A stretch of 32,539 nt of DNA from Candidatus Latescibacterota bacterium (GTDB lineage: Bacteria > Latescibacterota > UBA2968), in assembly GCA_022821275.1 (NCBI GenBank), contig JAJEDY010000032.1:1-32539 (forward strand). The letters are read 5' to 3'. Shown piece after piece: positions 7,751 through 14,912 of the stretch; the first letter of the stretch is position 1, and each line of letters begins with the position of its first letter. Position numbers and translations under genes: made by a program. Under the pieces are notes generated by a model. The model made no database searches, was not told where the DNA came from, and was given only the letters and a program-made list of their open reading frames with translations.

Positions 7751-9337
7751 TTAGTCGGTGTTGCGTCGGGCTACATGCTGGTCGTACATGGTCAACTGTT
7801 GCTCGTATTTCCAGGCGTGATAATCTGCGGTGTCTCGATTGGGTTCGATGACTTCGCCTGCGTGACACATCGCGTCCATTGCTTCCTGGATTGACGGGTA
7901 TGCACCCGCGGCGACGGCACCGAGGATTGCTGACCCGAGTAATACGGCTTCGGGTTCTTTTGGTAGGTGTATGGGACGCTGTGTGGCGTCGGCGTGTTCG
8001 CGTATCCACAGTTCATTTTTTGTGCCGCCTCCACATGCATTGATTTGTTCAATTGCGTAGCCCTGTTTTTCCATTTCGTCGATGATATTGCGCGTGCCAT
8101 AAGCGACTGCCTGGATGGTCGCATGGTAAATTTGCGCCAGCGTGTTGTAGGACATATCCAGGGTCAAGCCGTCCATCATTCCCCGCGCGTTGGGGTCGGC
8201 TTTGGGAGATCGGTTGCCGTGATGATCGGGCAAAATATGCAGCCGCTCTGTCCAATCTGATCGCACGCCTTTTGAGGCGATGTACGCGTTGAGTTCTGCG
8301 TACACGGCATTGATTTCTTTTCCGGTGAGTACATGCCAGTAGTGATCTTCTTCTTTGACCATGCCAAATCGCTCGATGGTGTGATCCAACAATGCGCCGG
8401 TCGCACTTTGCCCGCCTTCGCTGAGCCACGAGCCAGGTAGCATCGCACCGAAGTAGGGTCCCCACACGCCGGGGATAAATTGCGCCTCTTTTGACACGGC
8501 CATGTGGCACGACGAAGTGCCGCCGATCAATGCTAATATCGGTTCGCTGACGCCAACGCCAATACCCCCTGCATGTGCATCGATGATGCCGACACCCACG
8601 GCTGTTTGCGTTGTCAATCCCATCAAATCGGCGGCTTCTGTACTCAGTGTGCCCGCGTTTTCGCCCATGGGTGCGATATCTTCGGTCACTTTCCCGTCTT
8701 CGAATAAATCGTCCAAACCAATGGCGTCAAAGAAGGTGCGGTCCCAGCGCAATTCATGGCCCAGATAGGTCCATTTGCATACGTTGGTACACAAACTGCG
8801 GCGATCGGTCCCCGTTGCTTTATAGACCATAAAATCCGCCAGATCAAAAAATTTGCCCGCTTTTTGCCATGTTTCGGGCAGGTTTTCTTTGATCCACAAC
8901 AGCTTTGGCGGTTCTTGTTCGGGCGACATTGTGCCCCCGACATATTGCAATACATCATATCCGCCTGCATTGATGCGATTTACCTGATCTATTGCGCGGT
9001 GATCGCGCCACACGATGATGTTGCGTTCGGTTTCGCCCGTTTCAGATACGGTCAGGGGCTGTCCAGCAGCATTTAGGACGACGAGAGAACAGGTGGCGTC
9101 AAAACTCATGCCGATTATGGCATTGGGCGAGAGGCCAGAATGGGCGATGGCCTGGCGCACGACTTTTCCGGTTTCTGCCCAGATATTTTCCGAGGATTGT
9201 TCGTAAAAATCGGGTTTGGGATTAAATTCCAGGATGGGAGACGATGCCGTGCCCAACATCGTGCCGTACAGGTCAAATACGCCTGCTCGTACACTGCCTG
9301 TGCCCACATCGACTCCGATTACTGCTCGATTACTCAT
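7751..9337 (-). CDS. FGGY-family carbohydrate (pentulose) kinase
   Basis: 528 residues from the ATG at 9337. A GTG at 9340 is also in frame, but GAGGT (9343-9347) is better spaced for the ATG. The N-terminal phosphate-binding loop AVIGVDVGTGSVRAGVFD and the C-terminal ACGGGTKNELWIREHAD ATP-binding region are those of FGGY kinases. MSPEQEPPKLLWIKENLPETW and the length resemble the ribulokinase-like group rather than classic XylB, so D-ribulose or another pentulose is the likely substrate (inference). It is the first gene of the leftward operon that continues through the isomerase, sulfatase and E2/E1 genes. A terminator of the upstream unit lies just before it. Confidence 0.9.
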   Translation of the reverse strand: MSNRAVIGVDVGTGSVRAGVFDLYGTMLGTASSPILEFNPKPDFYEQSSENIWAETGKVVRQAIAHSGLSPNAIIGMSFDATCSLVVLNAAGQPLTVSETGETERNIIVWRDHRAIDQVNRINAGGYDVLQYVGGTMSPEQEPPKLLWIKENLPETWQKAGKFFDLADFMVYKATGTDRRSLCTNVCKWTYLGHELRWDRTFFDAIGLDDLFEDGKVTEDIAPMGENAGTLSTEAADLMGLTTQTAVGVGIIDAHAGGIGVGVSEPILALIGGTSSCHMAVSKEAQFIPGVWGPYFGAMLPGSWLSEGGQSATGALLDHTIERFGMVKEEDHYWHVLTGKEINAVYAELNAYIASKGVRSDWTERLHILPDHHGNRSPKADPNARGMMDGLTLDMSYNTLAQIYHATIQAVAYGTRNIIDEMEKQGYAIEQINACGGGTKNELWIREHADATQRPIHLPKEPEAVLLGSAILGAVAAGAYPSIQEAMDAMCHAGEVIEPNRDTADYHAWKYEQQLTMYDQHVARRNTD

Positions 9338-9355
9338 CACTTACCTCAGTTGTCA

Positions 9356-9385
9356 GAAAGAAAAGCCCCGGAGGACCGGGGCTAA
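9356..9385 (-). terminator. rho-independent terminator of the leftward TolB-M55-propeller unit
   Basis: On the minus strand AGCCCCGG (complement of 9376-9383) pairs with CCGGGGCT (complement of 9364-9371) around a 4-nt loop and runs into TTTTCTTTC. It lies 32 nt after the propeller stop codon and before the FGGY kinase, so it separates the two leftward operons. Confidence 0.85.
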
Positions 9386-9417
9386 TTGGAAGATGACATA
9401 AGCGTTCCACATACATC

Positions 9418-10122
9418 TCACCAGGAAATTTTGGCAACCCACCCCGATGTGGCGTCGCAATACAAGAATCCGCCATTGCAGATGGAGAGTCCGTGTGGCT
9501 CGGGATGGGGTTCGGGCACTTCTATGCGGTCGAGTTCTGCATTGGTCGCCAGATCGAGATTTACTATTACCCGATGACCTGTATGAACGACCCAGATCGA
9601 ATCTTCTTCCGTTCGCACGACGCCGTGTGCGCGAGGCAAAGGCAGTTTTAATGTGCGGATGACGGACCAATCACTAATACGCATCTGCGTAATGGTCTGC
9701 TCTTTTAAGGTGGTCAACCACAATGTGCCCGGTTCAATTGAATCGTATTCTATGCCGTGCGTGCCGCCGCCCGTGGGTAGTGCCCAGCGGCCCTGTGTTT
9801 CTCCGTTACAGGGATCTACGCGTAGAACTTCACCCTGGGGCGCATCGGTCTCGCGCGGCAGCCGCCAGCGAATCCCCGGTCCATTTGCCGCCAACCACAG
9901 CGACCCATCGCCTGCGGCCATGCCACTGGTGTTGGAGGATTCCGATGGAATGTCTCTCAACAGGCGGCGATTGCCGTAATAATCGTCTGCATCCTCTGTC
10001 ATGTTCATTAACGCCACCCGGTCCGTCACCTGATCTACAATCCACAAACCATCGTCTGTGAGTTGCAAACCGTTTGGTACGCCATAAGGCGCTCGAAATT
10101 GATTCTCTATTTTGACTTTCAT
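9418..10122 (-). CDS. small beta-propeller protein (SMP-30 / Vgb-like)
   Basis: 234 residues from an ATG at 10122 with a GGAGG-like site just upstream. It contains successive propeller-type strands: YGVPNGLQLTDDGLWIVDQ, GMAAGDGSLWLAANG, GGTHGIEYDSIEPGTLWLTT, PRAHGVVRTEEDSIWVVHTG and PEPHGLSICNGGFLYCDATSG. The repeating (H)G(I/L)xxxxGxLWxxD/A pattern resembles SMP-30/gluconolaconase-like and streptogramin-lyase-like propellers. No signal peptide is seen. It is the last gene before a strong terminator and follows the M55 peptidase by 136 nt that hold a REP-like palindrome. Enzymatic role is not clear: it could be a lactonase-type enzyme or a non-catalytic propeller. Confidence 0.7.
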   Translation of the reverse strand: MKVKIENQFRAPYGVPNGLQLTDDGLWIVDQVTDRVALMNMTEDADDYYGNRRLLRDIPSESSNTSGMAAGDGSLWLAANGPGIRWRLPRETDAPQGEVLRVDPCNGETQGRWALPTGGGTHGIEYDSIEPGTLWLTTLKEQTITQMRISDWSVIRTLKLPLPRAHGVVRTEEDSIWVVHTGHRVIVNLDLATNAELDRIEVPEPHPEPHGLSICNGGFLYCDATSGWVAKISW

Positions 10123-10159
10123 ACATCCTCCTCTGATTTAAAGGCGTGAGAAGACCTCA

Positions 10160-10187
10160 CACAAAGACACGAAGGCACAAAGATACA
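10160..10187. repeat. short imperfect direct repeat, CACAAAGA units
   Basis: CACAAAGACA (10160-10169) and CACAAAGATA (10176-10185) lie in the gap between the M55 peptidase and propeller genes. Directly before it is the small hairpin GTGAG-AAGAC-CTCAC (10146-10160). Confidence 0.45.
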
Positions 10188-10203
10188 AGACGTAAAAGAC
10201 AAT

Positions 10204-10236
10204 CGTCATCGCGGCATGATGTTAGCCGCGATCCAG
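10204..10236. repeat. REP-like palindrome, single copy
   Basis: CGTCATCGCGGC...GCCGCGATCCAG, with stem ATCGCGGC (10208-10215) / GCCGCGAT (10225-10232) and a 9-nt loop. It is the same family as 12341-12374 and 29571-29631, but the third stem pair is C-G instead of T-A, a paired change that keeps the stem. Confidence 0.75.
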
Positions 10237-10258
10237 GGGTGGTGTTGGGTTGGTCCTT

Positions 10259-11104
10259 TTACGTCTCACTGATTTTGGGAACTGGATAATCGCGCTTGCC
10301 ATAAACAATGTTGTGAAACACCTGCCAGAAGGATTTGCCTTCACATCGAATTGTACAGTCATCCACGCGCTCAACCCCTTCTGGTACTGAAAGACGACCA
10401 GGTTCTGGGCGCGTTACCTCCATTACTACAGGGCTTTCTGCAATGAGGGGTTCGGTATTTTCAACGATCTCCATCGCTTCTTGGACGCGCGTCTTGATGA
10501 GGGCGCGGGCATCTACTGGCGCCATGTGGAGCGCACATAATTCACCGAGGCCTTCTTTTACTGGTGCTGTGACTATGTCCTTGACCCAGCGTTGGGACTC
10601 GGTACATGCGTGCAAATCGCCCGATGTAAAGACCCAGGGGATCCCCAGATCCCCACATAAATAAGCCGCCATTTCCATCTCGCCGACTTCAGCGCCGTTG
10701 ACGCGATAGACCATATTGCGACTCATCGAATGTGCGAGACATCCGTTGGGTGTGTTGGTCATCGCGTGCATGCCCAATTGGATTAGTGCGTCGAATCTGG
10801 GGGATAATCCCGGTAGCCAGCAGGGCCGGTTGACGCCCTGTACGAGTTTCACGCCTGAGATCAGTTCTTCTGACAATATTGTGCGTCCCGCCCCATGTGC
10901 GTCATTGATGATTATCTCTTCTACGCCTGCTGCAAATAATCCTTCAGCCGCGGCGTTGACTTCACCTGTCAACAATCGCTGCATTTCAGCGCGGTCGTAC
11001 ACGCCTTTTGCCGTTGTCGCATCTTCCCGGTGTCTCGGGTCCCAGTCATCTACTCCGGCTGAGCCTTCCAAATCGGTCATCATGTAAACGGATTTTACGG
11101 ACAT
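10259..11104 (-). CDS. M55-family metallopeptidase (DppA-like D-aminopeptidase)
   Basis: 281 residues from the ATG at 11104; AAGGAG at 11110-11115 decides the start over a further upstream in-frame codon. M55 hallmarks are present: MTDLEGSAGV with metal ligands D11 and E13, IINDAHGAGRT with H70, LGMHAMTN, LAHSMSRN and TSGDLHACTE. DppA-type enzymes are zinc peptidases, forming decamers in B. subtilis, that cleave short D-amino-acid peptides in the cytosol; a role in peptidoglycan-peptide or peptide-antibiotic turnover is possible. The start lies 11 nt after the TolB-like gene stop, so the two are co-transcribed. Confidence 0.9.
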   Translation of the reverse strand: MSVKSVYMMTDLEGSAGVDDWDPRHREDATTAKGVYDRAEMQRLLTGEVNAAAEGLFAAGVEEIIINDAHGAGRTILSEELISGVKLVQGVNRPCWLPGLSPRFDALIQLGMHAMTNTPNGCLAHSMSRNMVYRVNGAEVGEMEMAAYLCGDLGIPWVFTSGDLHACTESQRWVKDIVTAPVKEGLGELCALHMAPVDARALIKTRVQEAMEIVENTEPLIAESPVVMEVTRPEPGRLSVPEGVERVDDCTIRCEGKSFWQVFHNIVYGKRDYPVPKISET

Positions 11105-11115
11105 GGGGTTCTCCT

Positions 11116-12249
11116 TCACAGGTCAATCACACACAATTGGCAAATTTCGGATGCGTCGCTGGCGTATAAAATCTGCGAGCTATCTTGCCGCCATACCGGG
11201 TGCAGATGGGTTCCGGCATGAGAGTGATCGAAGACCGGGAGTTCCAACAGGGTCTCAAATGTGTCGGTTTCGACATCTACGAGCAGGAATTTGGCTTCTT
11301 TTGTCGTGTTGTTCACCACATCGATCACAATGTATTTGCCGTCTGGGGAAAAGGAGGGATGTCCCGATCCCTTTACACAGGTTGCAGCCAGACGCTCTTC
11401 ACCTGTTTCCACATCGGTCAGTACCAGTTTATTGCCCGGTGAGCCTTCAAACGGGCTGTTGGTCAATATTTCTCGACCATTGGGATGCCACAGCGGGTGA
11501 TTGCCAAATTCGCCTATGCGTTTGAGATTGGAGCCGTCGGCATTGATGACGTACACATCTTTTACTCTGGGAAGTTCGCCGTATTTGCGGTCAAAATGGA
11601 TTTCGTTGGTGAATACGAACATCATCTGAGAGCCATCGGGGGACCATTTGGTGTGTTTGACGAACATGTGCCAGTCGGCAATTTCGTCCCGACGCGGATG
11701 CAGTGCCAAACAATCGGAAAGGGTTGCGAGTTGTTTGGATTCTCCCGTCTCTAAATCCTGCGCGAAGACACCGTGTACATCCTTCATTTTGGGAACGTCG
11801 TCTTCGGCGTAATCGCCATGCATGGTGTGATAGGCATGCAGGTGTCCAGCGGGTGAAATCATCCGCAAGTCTCCAGGGTGCGTGCCCGAGATACCGGTAT
11901 CTGGATCGACCCATCCGATCAAACGAGTTTCGCGGTCCCGATCCTTAAAATAGATCCGCGATCCATCCGATGCCCATTGCGCCAGCGCGCCGCCATTGGC
12001 GGACATCGCCCGCGATTCGGCCACTTTGTGCAAGTTGCCTCCATCGGCATCCATGACGCAAATATCACCTGTTTTTGAATCTGGGGCATCCATGCGGCTA
12101 AATGCAATGCGCCCATCCACGGGCGACCACGGGGGCAGGTCGTAATACCCATGCACCGACCGCCGCACATCCGTCGTCAGTTGTAATACGCGCCTTCCTG
12201 TCGGATTTATTAGCTCAATGGCTTCGGATGTGATGGTATCAATTGCCAT
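11116..12249 (-). CDS. TolB-like / oligogalacturonate-lyase-like beta-propeller protein
   Basis: 377 residues from the ATG at 12249, supported by GGAGGT 7 nt upstream. PD40/TolB-type blades repeat along the chain: PPWSPVDGRIAFSRMD, LAQWASDGSRIYFKD, HTKWSPDGSQMMFVF, HPLWHPNGREILTNS, HPSFSPDGKYIVIDV and HPVWRQDSSQILYAS. Each is the (W/F)SPDGxxIxF signature followed by an IxVxDADGxN-like strand. No signal peptide is present, unlike true TolB. Such proteins in catabolic loci are often annotated as oligogalacturonate lyase-like, but the catalytic residues cannot be confirmed by eye. The first 16 residues (MAIDTITSEAIELINP) are nearly repeated at the N terminus of the unrelated DUF2442 protein encoded at 13769-14071. 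Confidence 0.8.
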   Translation of the reverse strand: MAIDTITSEAIELINPTGRRVLQLTTDVRRSVHGYYDLPPWSPVDGRIAFSRMDAPDSKTGDICVMDADGGNLHKVAESRAMSANGGALAQWASDGSRIYFKDRDRETRLIGWVDPDTGISGTHPGDLRMISPAGHLHAYHTMHGDYAEDDVPKMKDVHGVFAQDLETGESKQLATLSDCLALHPRRDEIADWHMFVKHTKWSPDGSQMMFVFTNEIHFDRKYGELPRVKDVYVINADGSNLKRIGEFGNHPLWHPNGREILTNSPFEGSPGNKLVLTDVETGEERLAATCVKGSGHPSFSPDGKYIVIDVVNNTTKEAKFLLVDVETDTFETLLELPVFDHSHAGTHLHPVWRQDSSQILYASDASEICQLCVIDL

Positions 12250-12302
12250 GTCATATACCTCCAAATACTCAATGGTATTTCAAATAAGTTGTGTCTAACC
12301 CC

Positions 12303-12374
12303 ACTGGACTTCGGCTTGCGCCGGAGTGACGAACGGCGGTTGTCATTGCGGCATGCTTAAAGCCGCAATCCAGT
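12303..12374. repeat. inverted doublet of REP-like palindromes
   Basis: The first arm, ACTGGA...TGACGA (12303-12332), has an imperfect CTTCGGC/GCCGGAG stem. After 8 nt comes the second arm, TGTCATT...AATCCAGT (12341-12374), with the perfect stem ATTGCGGC (12345-12352) / GCCGCAAT (12362-12369). The reverse complement of the second arm follows the same ACTGGA-CGGCTT-GC-TGAC pattern as the first, so the arms are inverted copies. It occupies most of the 216-nt gap upstream of the TolB-like gene; the rest of that gap shows nothing recognisable. Confidence 0.8.
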
Positions 12375-12465
12375 CTATCGGAAAAACATATCAACAAATT
12401 TTTTTGAAAGAATCCTCAATGCTTGCTTTTGGTTAAGCCATTTGCGCGATTAGCCCACTTTGGAT

Positions 12466-12702
12466 TCAAGAATAACTCTTACGGACGCTATCCACAGCTT
12501 CGTCGGCGAGGGCTTGAGCTTCTTCAGCCGGAAGGTGCTTGTTCCGTTCCCAGACCGTTTCGACTGTCTCCCAGAAGATAGCTTGACGTACCGCACGGTC
12601 AACGAAACGGGATAGATCGCCTTTTTTGCCGCCAGTCCGGGCCAGATAACTCCGAACCTGGCGGTCGGTTTCCTCTGATATGACGATATTCCATTGGGTC
12701 AT
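12466..12702 (-). CDS. ribbon-helix-helix (CopG/ParD-like) protein, orphan antitoxin candidate
   Basis: 78 residues: a short beta strand WNIVISEETDRQVRSYL followed by two helices (GDLSRFVDRAVRQAIFWETVETVWERN, then an acidic helix PAEEAQALADEAVDSVRKSY). This is the layout of RHH antitoxins that bind DNA as dimers through the N-terminal strand. Such antitoxins are normally followed by a PIN-domain or RelE-like toxin gene. Here the stop codon is followed by 216 nt of non-coding DNA with REP-like repeats and then the TolB-like gene, so no toxin is visible. It may be a relic, a solitary repressor, or may act against a toxin elsewhere. The upstream neighbour is the HNH endonuclease gene. Confidence 0.75.
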   Translation of the reverse strand: MTQWNIVISEETDRQVRSYLARTGGKKGDLSRFVDRAVRQAIFWETVETVWERNKHLPAEEAQALADEAVDSVRKSYS

Positions 12703-12782
12703 GGATAGCCTCTCATCATGTGTCTATAGGTGGAAAGATAAAAGGTTGGCAGTAGTCATTTAGGTAAGACCTGCGACCCTTT

Positions 12783-13676
12783 TCACGATATTCTTTGCGA
12801 GGTTGCTATACGTGTTAGTAGATCCCTGTCCTGCTTATCATCCAGATAATGCATCTTTCTGTGACAATTCGGACATAGCGCGACGATATTATCTATTGAA
12901 TCTTTTCCGCCCTTTGAAAGCCACTTGACATGATGCGTTTCGAGAAACGGCCTACCAAAGCTGTCTTTGAAAGGCCCCCTTTTTCCACATAGGCGACATT
13001 TTCCATTCGCCATTCTTTTTGCCAGCTCCGCAATTTTTGGATTTCGTTCGTAAGTTGTTGCAACTATTTCCCTTTTGTTTGGCTTACATTTATGACCTCT
13101 GATAACTTCACCTTCATTCAATGAAGACGGGTCTCGGACACGCTGTTTGAAATACTCAACGTTCCTAAGATATCTGATAAGGCCATTGATCAAGTCCTCT
13201 TTTAGAGAAACGTTACCAATCAGAATACCTTTCTCAACCTTTGTGCCATTCTTGATCTCTATCATGGAGTCGTACTGTAAATACCAATTGAGAAAGTTTG
13301 TCTTGTTAATACCCTTACGACCACCGCCGATCCTTCCACTGTGTAACAAAAATATAGAACCCATTTCATCAACAGCAAACATCCCTGAAGCAACTTTAAG
13401 GGCCACTCCATCTGTTGGTATGTTTATTTCGACAACGATATTGTTTTGCTTATTTTTATCTGGATCCAGACCAAAAGCATTCCAGAACATGCTTCTGTTA
13501 TCATGTTTTTTTGACATAAACCAAACTGTTTGGTTGTGCTTTATAGGATATGTGGCATTTCTGCCACGATATCCAATTTTAAGACACCCTTTCAAATTTA
13601 GCCCTTTGCCCAGCGTGTTCTCAAGGAGCTTTTGACATCTCCTTGTTTCACTCTGACTCGTTACGCCTCTAAGCAT
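12783..13676 (-). CDS. HNH endonuclease with a novel-looking N-terminal domain
   Basis: 297 residues from the ATG at 13676, with AGAGGT at 13682-13687. The C-terminal HNH domain (about 222-280) is complete: zinc knuckle CRLCGKRG, the catalytic segment LETHHVKWLSKGG, the Asn in DNIVALCPNCHRKMHYL, and a second CxxC. This is the McrA-like arrangement used by restriction and mobile-element nucleases. The N-terminal ~200 residues, rich in Lys and Asn with a FLLHSGRIGGGRKGINKTNF segment, match no family I can name; by position they could be a DNA-recognition or modified-base-reading domain. The gene is visibly more A+T-rich than its neighbours, which suggests transfer. The last ~70 nt before its start are a decayed copy of the sulfatase 3' end. 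Confidence 0.85.
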   Translation of the reverse strand: MLRGVTSQSETRRCQKLLENTLGKGLNLKGCLKIGYRGRNATYPIKHNQTVWFMSKKHDNRSMFWNAFGLDPDKNKQNNIVVEINIPTDGVALKVASGMFAVDEMGSIFLLHSGRIGGGRKGINKTNFLNWYLQYDSMIEIKNGTKVEKGILIGNVSLKEDLINGLIRYLRNVEYFKQRVRDPSSLNEGEVIRGHKCKPNKREIVATTYERNPKIAELAKRMANGKCRLCGKRGPFKDSFGRPFLETHHVKWLSKGGKDSIDNIVALCPNCHRKMHYLDDKQDRDLLTRIATSQRIS

Positions 13677-13687
13677 AAATTACCTCT

Positions 13688-13756
13688 GTTTTCTGCAACT
13701 CTGCCTTCCTCCTTTTTATTTTTCGTGTGCAACTGCGCGGCTTGACTGGCAGAACC
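13688..13756 (-). pseudogene. remnant duplicate of the sulfatase-like gene 3' end
   Basis: Read on the minus strand in one frame, 13756-13688 encodes GSASQAAQLHTKNKKEEG followed by RVAEN. The C terminus of the sulfatase-fold protein encoded at 14913-16337 reads GSASQAARLQAGNKKVEG followed by TVEEK. By hand count about 52 of 69 bases match, with no gaps. Nothing else of the sulfatase gene lies upstream of this patch; the DUF2442 stop is only 12 nt away. It is best explained as an old flank duplication left by insertion or recombination. Confidence 0.75.
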
Positions 13757-13768
13757 TTCCTCAGCCAG

Positions 13769-14071
13769 TTAAAAAGATAATAAGACCTCGCTGTTCTCGT
13801 ATTTCTTAGAGTCCAAAAAAATGGTATCGGGACAAATATCTTGCTCATGCGGCCATGCGACGGTACCTCCCTCTGCTCGAACCTGACGGAAATAAACTTC
13901 ATCTGCCAGTTCTTTGAACACACCGAAATCCAGCAAAGGGCGGCAGTCGTAGATGCCAACTTCACCATTTGTAAAAGCAATTTTGAGCTGATAATCAGCA
14001 AGAGGTGTTACATCTTTTACTCTTGGATTCATCATCTCAATCGCTTCGGACGTTATGTTATCAATCGCCAT
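13769..14071 (-). CDS. DUF2442 domain protein with an added N-terminal tag
   Basis: 100 residues from the ATG at 14071, preceded by GAGGT (14083-14087). A GTG at 14104 is in frame but overlaps the previous stop and lacks a ribosome site. Residues 16 to the end follow the DUF2442 pattern: NPRVKDVTPLADYQLKIAFTN, GEVGIYDCRPLLDFGVFKEL, GTVAWPHEQDICPDTIFLDS. DUF2442 proteins are small, often sit next to DUF4160, HEPN or toxin-antitoxin genes, and have no established function; an antitoxin or regulatory role is speculative. The usual family start corresponds to the Met just before NPRV, so MAIDNITSEAIEM is an extension. It nearly equals the first residues of the TolB-like protein. Confidence 0.82.
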   Translation of the reverse strand: MAIDNITSEAIEMMNPRVKDVTPLADYQLKIAFTNGEVGIYDCRPLLDFGVFKELADEVYFRQVRAEGGTVAWPHEQDICPDTIFLDSKKYENSEVLLSF

Positions 14072-14103
14072 TGATGCATTGAACCTCAACCAATTTTCAT
14101 GCA

Positions 14104-14499
14104 CTAAGCAGCCACTACGCTTTGCGAACGAACCAACAGAGCGTATGGAATCTCAAATCCTGCTACGGTGGCGTCAGAGATAGTTTCTATTTCATTCGGG
14201 CTTACCTGCATTGAGGCATTAACAGAACGTACAAATGGATCCTGGGTTTTTAGAACGGTGATTCGAATAAGTGGTCGCCAAAAAGATTCGTCGCCATGTT
14301 TCCGCACGAGCGTTGTCATTTCCTTGATCGCTTCAGAGCGAGAAAGCTGGTCAAATTTTTTGGCGCTGACGATTAAGTGCCAGGGTTGTGCAAAGCCAGG
14401 CCCAAATGTATTGAGCATAAAGAGTGCCACAGGACCCCGTTTATCGCTCAGCTTATCAAGAAGCAGGCGAAGTTGATTCACCAGTATTTCATGATCCAT
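14104..14499 (-). CDS. hypothetical protein paired with HEPN; possible degenerate nucleotidyltransferase-like partner
   Basis: 131 residues from the ATG at 14499, overlapping the end of the HEPN gene by 22 nt, which indicates tight translational coupling. I do not recognise a named family. Features: an N-terminal helix MDHEILVNQLRLLLDKLSDK, a beta segment PVALFMLNTFGPGFAQPWHLIVSA, a helix with LSRSEAIKEMTTLVRKH, then ISxVTVL-like strands (IRITVLKTQDPFVRSV). HEPN genes are usually paired with minimal nucleotidyltransferases (MNT). The LFMLNTFGPG...WHLIVSA stretch can be laid on the MNT LFGSRARG...DIDLLV core, but the catalytic GS and Asp residues would be missing. That alignment is inference only. 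Confidence 0.6.
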   Translation of the reverse strand: MDHEILVNQLRLLLDKLSDKRGPVALFMLNTFGPGFAQPWHLIVSAKKFDQLSRSEAIKEMTTLVRKHGDESFWRPLIRITVLKTQDPFVRSVNASMQVSPNEIETISDATVAGFEIPYALLVRSQSVVAA

Positions 14500-14897
14500 T
14501 GTAAGACCCCATCTGTTTGATCTCTGATTGCATCCAACATATCAATGGCATCCTGCTGAGAATAGGTACCTGTTGCTGCGTATCGCCATAGAGGATTCCA
14601 CGGAACCGCTGTTGACCAGTTATTGAACAATGTTGTATTGTTGGAATCCAGTTCTGGTTTAAGACCTGCGAGGAGTAGCAGTTGATCAAGGTCGTGAACA
14701 GCATAGACAGGCTTTAATTTCCCTTGATCCGGGTAATCGCGCAACCCCAATACCTTACAGATTCTGGCTTTCAAAGCGAGTTCCACGGCATATCCTGCAA
14801 GATAGACACTACCATTATACTGGCCTGCATTGTACAGCGTCTCTGCCTCCTGTAATCGGAGAGAGGCCAATGCTTTCAATTCATCCTGTGTTGGCAC
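14478..14897 (-). CDS. HEPN domain protein (nucleotide-binding / RNase-toxin-type fold)
   Basis: 139 residues from a GTG at 14897, with AAGGGG just upstream, 15 nt after the sulfatase stop. The first half is the classic HEPN four-helix pattern: ALASLRLQEAETLYNAGQYNGSVYLAGYAVELALKARIC, then a loop and VYAVHDLDQLLLLAG. HEPN toxins cleave RNA using an R-x4-6-H motif. Here H68 is present, but the residue six positions before it is a lysine (K62), not arginine, so RNase activity is doubtful. The C-terminal half (WSTAVPWNPLWRYAATG, IRDQTDGVLQWI) also fits helices. It heads a coupled trio with the 131-aa protein and DUF2442, which suggests a toxin-antitoxin or defence-related module. Confidence 0.82.
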   Translation of the reverse strand: MPTQDELKALASLRLQEAETLYNAGQYNGSVYLAGYAVELALKARICKVLGLRDYPDQGKLKPVYAVHDLDQLLLLAGLKPELDSNNTTLFNNWSTAVPWNPLWRYAATGTYSQQDAIDMLDAIRDQTDGVLQWIMKYW

Positions 14898-14912
14898 TTT
14901 GCCCCTTTTATT

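Noticed and set aside
9341-9355. CTGACA on the minus strand after the terminator as a -35 box for the FGGY kinase operon
   Set aside because: A -10 box at proper spacing would fall inside the coding start, so it cannot serve this gene.
12303-12374. Could be a CRISPR-like or attachment-site repeat
   Set aside because: There is no regular spacing or array, and no cas or integrase gene; the inverted-arm layout fits REP-type elements better.
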